Source: JAWOGN01 sp046496815
GTDB lineage: Bacteria; Desulfobacterota; DSM-4660; Desulfatiglandales; Desulfatiglandaceae
DNA: 16,118 nt
Direction: 5' to 3'
Assembly (NCBI GenBank): GCA_046496815.1
Contig: JAWOGN010000154.1
Location: forward strand, 1-16,118
Numbering within the stretch: position 1 is the stretch's first letter; every line of letters begins with the position of its first letter. The notes beneath the pieces were generated by a model. That model saw only the letters and a list, made by a program, of their open reading frames with translations. It was not told the origin of the DNA and searched no databases. This document shows, piece after piece, positions 12,998 through 16,118 of the stretch. The translations under genes were made by a program, and so were the position numbers.

Positions 12998-13822
12998 CTA
13001 CTTGCTTCGTCTCTTGACTATCAGTCTGTCAGTCGCCTTTCGAGTTCGGGTCTTGTAACCCTTTGTGGGAACCCCCCATGGTGTCACAGGATGACGTCCA
13101 CCGGAGGACTTTCCTTCTCCGCCTCCATGCGGGTGATCGACCGGATTCATGGCAACACCTCTGACTCGGGGTCTTTTACCCAGCCATCGGCTTCGACCCG
13201 CTTTACCGATCGAAACGTTTTCCTGATCAAGGTTGCCGACCTGACCGATCGTCGCCTTGCAGTCCTGAAGAATCATTCGAACTTCCCCCGAAGGAAGCTT
13301 GATCTGAGCGTACTTTCCCTCCTTGGCCATCAGTTGTCCATAGCTGCCTGCGCTTCTGGCCAGTTGTCCGCCGTGTCCCATCTTGAGTTCGATATTGTGC
13401 ACGTAAGTTCCCAGAGGAATGGCTCGCAAGTTCACTGCATTGCCGGGTCTGATTTCGGCGCCCGGACCGGACATCACCCGATCCCCCACCCGGAGCTTGA
13501 GAGGCGCCAATATGTAACGCTTTTCTCCGTCTAAATAATGCAAAAGGGCGATATTTGCAGACCGGTTCGGGTCATATTCGATGGACGCCACTCGGGCGGG
13601 CACACCATCTTTGTTCCTTTTGAAATCGATCAGCCGATACCTGCGCCGATGACCGCCGCCCCTGTGTCGGATCGTCATCCGGCCGGCTGAATTCCTTCCG
13701 CCCGTGCTTTTGATCGGTCCGAGAAGACTTCTTTCAGGTTTTTTTCGAGTTATCTCCTCAAAAGTAGATGCACTTTGAAATCTTCTTCCAGGTGAGGTCG
13801 GCTTTTTGGCCTTGATGCCCAT
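12998..13822 (-). CDS. rplB: 50S ribosomal protein L2
   Basis: L2 supports the peptidyl transferase centre and subunit joining. The 274-residue protein has STGGRNSAGRMTIRHRGGGH, the central SH3-like part (KLRVGDRVMSGPGAEIRPGN) and NPVDHPHGGGEG near residues 226-237; H230 corresponds to the essential His229 of E. coli. It ends KRRSK like the family. The start is ATG with GGAG 6 nt upstream. After its TAG stop the frame stays open for 27 codons, which I regard as chance. Confidence 0.98.
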   Translation of the reverse strand: MGIKAKKPTSPGRRFQSASTFEEITRKKPERSLLGPIKSTGGRNSAGRMTIRHRGGGHRRRYRLIDFKRNKDGVPARVASIEYDPNRSANIALLHYLDGEKRYILAPLKLRVGDRVMSGPGAEIRPGNAVNLRAIPLGTYVHNIELKMGHGGQLARSAGSYGQLMAKEGKYAQIKLPSGEVRMILQDCKATIGQVGNLDQENVSIGKAGRSRWLGKRPRVRGVAMNPVDHPHGGGEGKSSGGRHPVTPWGVPTKGYKTRTRKATDRLIVKRRSK

Positions 13823-13857
13823 GATTGTCTCCTCAGTCCGCGCGCTGGGTGCGGATG

Positions 13858-14145
13858 CTACATTCCCTCAAAAAATTCAATAGTCTCACCTGGGGCAAGT
13901 CTGACAATCGCCTTCTTCCAATCAGCCCGCTTTCCCGCAGTCCTTCCGATCCGACGGCGCTTGCCCCGCATATTCATCGTCTTCACTTCTATGACTTTTA
14001 CCTTGAGAAAGGTCTCAACCGCCTGTTTGATCTCAATTTTGTTCGCCCGTCTGTGGACCTTGAAAGAAACCTGGTTCGACCCTTCCTTGAGCAAATTCGC
14101 CTTCTCCGTGACGTGCGGTTCCTTAATCACCTGATAGATATCCAC
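13858..14145 (-). CDS. rplW: 50S ribosomal protein L23
   Basis: L23 is at the tunnel exit and docks trigger factor and signal recognition particle. The 95-residue protein has MDIYQVIKEPHVTEKANLL, the segment FKVHRRANKIEIKQAVETFL and MNMRGKRRRIGRTAGKRADW. The start is GTG, sharing one base with the rplD stop (TAGTG). GAGGAGG lies about 13 nt upstream inside rplD, a long spacing, which suggests translational coupling with rplD. Confidence 0.97.
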   Translation of the reverse strand: MDIYQVIKEPHVTEKANLLKEGSNQVSFKVHRRANKIEIKQAVETFLKVKVIEVKTMNMRGKRRRIGRTAGKRADWKKAIVRLAPGETIEFFEGM

Positions 14146-14768
14146 TATGAAGCCAATGCCTCCTCTATTTTGCCGATTGCGGACTGTTCCAAAAAGAGAT
14201 GATCGTATTTTAGGATATCGTAGACATTCAGTCCTTCATATCGCATCACCTTGGCCCATGGAACATTCTTGGAGGATTTCTCGAGGTTCTCTGATTTTTT
14301 TTCAGTTACGATAAGTGCTTTTTTCACTTCAAAATGCTTCATTGAACCCACAAAATTCTTTGTCTTTATTTCCGGAAGGTCAAAGCTATCGATCACAAAA
14401 AAATGCTCGGACTGAATCTTTTCGCTTAACGCCATGCGAAGGGCGGCCTTTCTCAATTTCTTGGGAACTTTGAGTACATATTTGCGTGGGCTTGGACCGA
14501 ATGCCACACCGCCTCCCCTTCGCGTGGGAGACGCTGCAGAACCGACCCTTGCTCGCCCTGTCCCCTTCTGTCGCCAGAGCTTCTTCCCGGAAGACTTCAC
14601 CTTCGATCGGCCTTTGGTAGCAGCCGTGCCGGACCTGCGGCCCGAGAGCTGCGCAATCACGACCTGGTGAAGAACATGCCTTTTGGCAGGGACATCAAAT
14701 ATTTCATCCTTTAGCTCAACTTCAGCAATCTTTTCCTTCTGAAGATTATGAACATCCACCACAGCCAT
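14145..14768 (-). CDS. rplD: 50S ribosomal protein L4
   Basis: L4 reaches into the exit tunnel; in E. coli it also represses the S10 operon by attenuation. The 207-residue protein has the extended tunnel loop KLWRQKGTGRARVGSAASPT followed by GGGVAFGPSPRKY, and the globular C-terminal part (YDILKYDHLFLEQSAIGKIE). The start is ATG with GAGG 6 nt upstream, 29 bp after rplC. The S10 leader it would act on in E. coli is not recognisable here, since rpsJ directly follows tuf. Confidence 0.98.
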   Translation of the reverse strand: MAVVDVHNLQKEKIAEVELKDEIFDVPAKRHVLHQVVIAQLSGRRSGTAATKGRSKVKSSGKKLWRQKGTGRARVGSAASPTRRGGGVAFGPSPRKYVLKVPKKLRKAALRMALSEKIQSEHFFVIDSFDLPEIKTKNFVGSMKHFEVKKALIVTEKKSENLEKSSKNVPWAKVMRYEGLNVYDILKYDHLFLEQSAIGKIEEALAS

Positions 14769-14797
14769 TTCGTGCCTCTGACTTCATCTGTAGAAAT

Positions 14798-15418
14798 TCA
14801 GGATTTGGAAACTTCAACAAAGCCGTTGCGACTCCCCGGGACGGCACCCTGCACCAAAACCAGGTTTATTTCAGGTCGTACATCCACCACCCTTAAGTTC
14901 TTGACGGTCACACCCTCGTATCCCATTCTGCCGGGAAGCTTTCTTCCTTTGTGAACTCTCGCAGGTGTGGCGCTGCAACCGATTGAGCCGGGGATTCTGT
15001 GCGAACGGGACCCGTGAGACTTCCTTCCCCCTGAAAAGCCCCATCGTTTTATTACGCCGCTAAATCCCCTGCCTTTACTGTTGCCCCTTACAGTGACAAG
15101 ATCGTTCACGGCAAGAATATCCGCTCTGATCTCCTGACCAAGCTCGAAGTCTCCCGGGTCATCCACACGGATTTCCTTAAGATACCGAAAGCAGCCTTGC
15201 CCGGCCGCCTTGAAATGACCCTGAAGGGGTTTATTCACCCGACCCTCCTTTTGAGTGCCATACCCGACCTGGATCGCGTTATAGCCCTCCTTTTCAAGGG
15301 TCTTTTTCTGTATCACCACGCAGGGTCCGATCTTCAGCACAGTGACAGGGAGACTTCTTCCCTCTTCAACAAAATGCCTTGTCATACCCATTTTTTGTCC
15401 GAAAAGCTTCTCGACCAT
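14798..15418 (-). CDS. rplC: 50S ribosomal protein L3
   Basis: L3 is an early-assembly protein whose extension approaches the peptidyl transferase centre. The 206-residue protein begins VEKLFGQKMGMTRHF and has GNSKGRGFSGVIKRWGFSGG and SHRIPGSIGCSATPARVHKG. Cys148 stands where E. coli has Gln150, the residue methylated by PrmB, so that modification is unlikely here. The start is ATG with GGAG about 10 nt upstream, 40 bp after rpsJ. Confidence 0.98.
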   Translation of the reverse strand: MVEKLFGQKMGMTRHFVEEGRSLPVTVLKIGPCVVIQKKTLEKEGYNAIQVGYGTQKEGRVNKPLQGHFKAAGQGCFRYLKEIRVDDPGDFELGQEIRADILAVNDLVTVRGNSKGRGFSGVIKRWGFSGGRKSHGSRSHRIPGSIGCSATPARVHKGRKLPGRMGYEGVTVKNLRVVDVRPEINLVLVQGAVPGSRNGFVEVSKS

Positions 15419-15458
15419 GCGTCTCTAACTCCGATCCGTTTCGCGGTCTCAACATCCG

Positions 15459-15770
15459 CTAGAGCTTGATCTCCACATCCACACCGGCTGCTAAATCAAG
15501 CTTCATGAGTGCATCCACCGTTTGCTGCGTCGGCTCCAAGATATCCAATAGGCGTTTGTGTGTTCTGATTTCAAATTGATCCCGGGACTTTTTGTTCACA
15601 TGAGGGGATCTCAGAACGCAATATTTATTGATCACAGTCGGCAACGGAATCGGACCCGCCACTCGCGCCCCCGTCTCCTTTGCAGTCCCCACGATTTCCA
15701 TGGCGGATTGATCCAGCAATTTGTGATCATAGGCCTTCAGGCGAATGCGAATCTTTTGGTTGGCTATCAT
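15459..15770 (-). CDS. rpsJ: 30S ribosomal protein S10
   Basis: S10 is in the small-subunit head and, as NusE, joins antitermination complexes. The 103-residue protein matches the family length: QKIRIRLKAYDHKLLDQSAM, GPIPLPTVINKYCVLRSPHV and the loop RDQFEIRTHKRLLDI. The start is ATG, with AGGGAG 6 nt upstream overlapping the end of the tuf-rpsJ space of only 12 bp. There is thus no room for a separate S10 promoter between them. Confidence 0.98.
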   Translation of the reverse strand: MIANQKIRIRLKAYDHKLLDQSAMEIVGTAKETGARVAGPIPLPTVINKYCVLRSPHVNKKSRDQFEIRTHKRLLDILEPTQQTVDALMKLDLAAGVDVEIKL

Positions 15771-15782
15771 ACACCGCTCCCT

Positions 15783-16118
15783 TTACTCGACGATTTCGCT
15801 GATGACGCCGGCACCCACCGTCCGTCCGCCCTCGCGAATCGCAAACCTCAACTCCTTCTCCATCGCTATCGGCATGATTAAATTCACCTCCAGGGACACA
15901 TTGTCCCCCGGCATCACCATCTCAACTCCCTCCGGTAACGTCGTCACACCCGTTACATCCGTCGTCCGAAAATAAAACTGCGGCCGATATCCATTAAAAA
16001 ACGGCGTGTGACGCCCCCCCTCCTCCTTCGTCAAGATGTACGCCTCCGCCTTGAACTTCGTGTGCGGCGTTATCGTCCCCGGCTTCGCAACCACTTGACC
16101 TCGCTCCACTTCATCACG
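15783..16118 (-). CDS. tuf: Elongation factor Tu, C-terminal part (cut by window edge)
   Basis: EF-Tu brings aminoacyl-tRNA to the ribosome as a GTP complex. The window holds the last 111 codons, corresponding to the end of domain 2 and all of domain 3. Clear motifs are GQVVAKPGTITPHTKFKAEA, GGRHTPFFNGYRPQFYFRTT, MVMPGDNVSLEVNLI and the C-terminal RFAIREGGRTVGAGVI. The GTPase domain lies beyond the right edge. An internal GTG at 16109 is not the start, since the frame continues to the edge. Its place before rpsJ is the usual str-S10 junction. Confidence 0.98.
   Translation of the reverse strand, partial: RDEVERGQVVAKPGTITPHTKFKAEAYILTKEEGGRHTPFFNGYRPQFYFRTTDVTGVTTLPEGVEMVMPGDNVSLEVNLIMPIAMEKELRFAIREGGRTVGAGVISEIVE

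Overview
The window is one long block of translation genes, all on the minus strand, read from the right edge leftwards: the end of tuf, then the S10 operon (rpsJ to rpsQ), the spc operon (rplN to rpmJ) and the alpha operon (rpsM to rplQ). A pyrimidine unit follows, pyrB plus the first codons of pyrC. I found 29 complete genes from rpsJ to rplQ, including two short ones (rpmD and rpmJ), then pyrB, and partial genes at both edges. No mobile element, CRISPR array, tRNA or rRNA gene was seen. No gene-free stretch exceeds 300 bases; the longest is the roughly 220 to 300 bp between rplQ and pyrB.

The protein families point to a Gram-negative-type bacterium of the Desulfobacterota (Deltaproteobacteria) or a nearby lineage. 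The basis is the zinc-binding forms of S4, S14 and L24 together with a proteobacterial-style RpoA and order. This placement comes from family resemblance, not from a search. Base composition is moderate and even, and nothing suggests transferred DNA.

Layout: 16118-15783 tuf (3' end); 15770-10595 rpsJ, rplC, rplD, rplW, rplB, rpsS, rplV, rpsC, rplP, rpmC, rpsQ; 10562-4526 rplN, rplX, rplE, rpsN, rpsH, rplF, rplR, rpsE, rpmD, rplO, secY, infA, rpmJ (no adk or map between secY and infA); 4441-1298 rpsM, rpsK, rpsD, rpoA, rplQ; 994-1 pyrB and pyrC. The products build both ribosomal subunits, start translation (IF-1), deliver aminoacyl-tRNA (EF-Tu), export proteins (SecY) and form the RNA polymerase alpha subunit. 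PyrB and PyrC make pyrimidine precursors.

The coding content is ordinary. The less ordinary signals are in start codons and intergenic RNA structure. Eight of the 29 genes must start at TTG, and among ribosomal proteins those are only small-subunit genes. A terminator-like hairpin lies between rpsK and rpsD, structured gaps precede rpsS and rpoA, and a perfect A-tract/stem/T-tract hairpin sits directly before the pyrB ribosome binding site inside a possible short leader frame. I do not see a wholly new system here.
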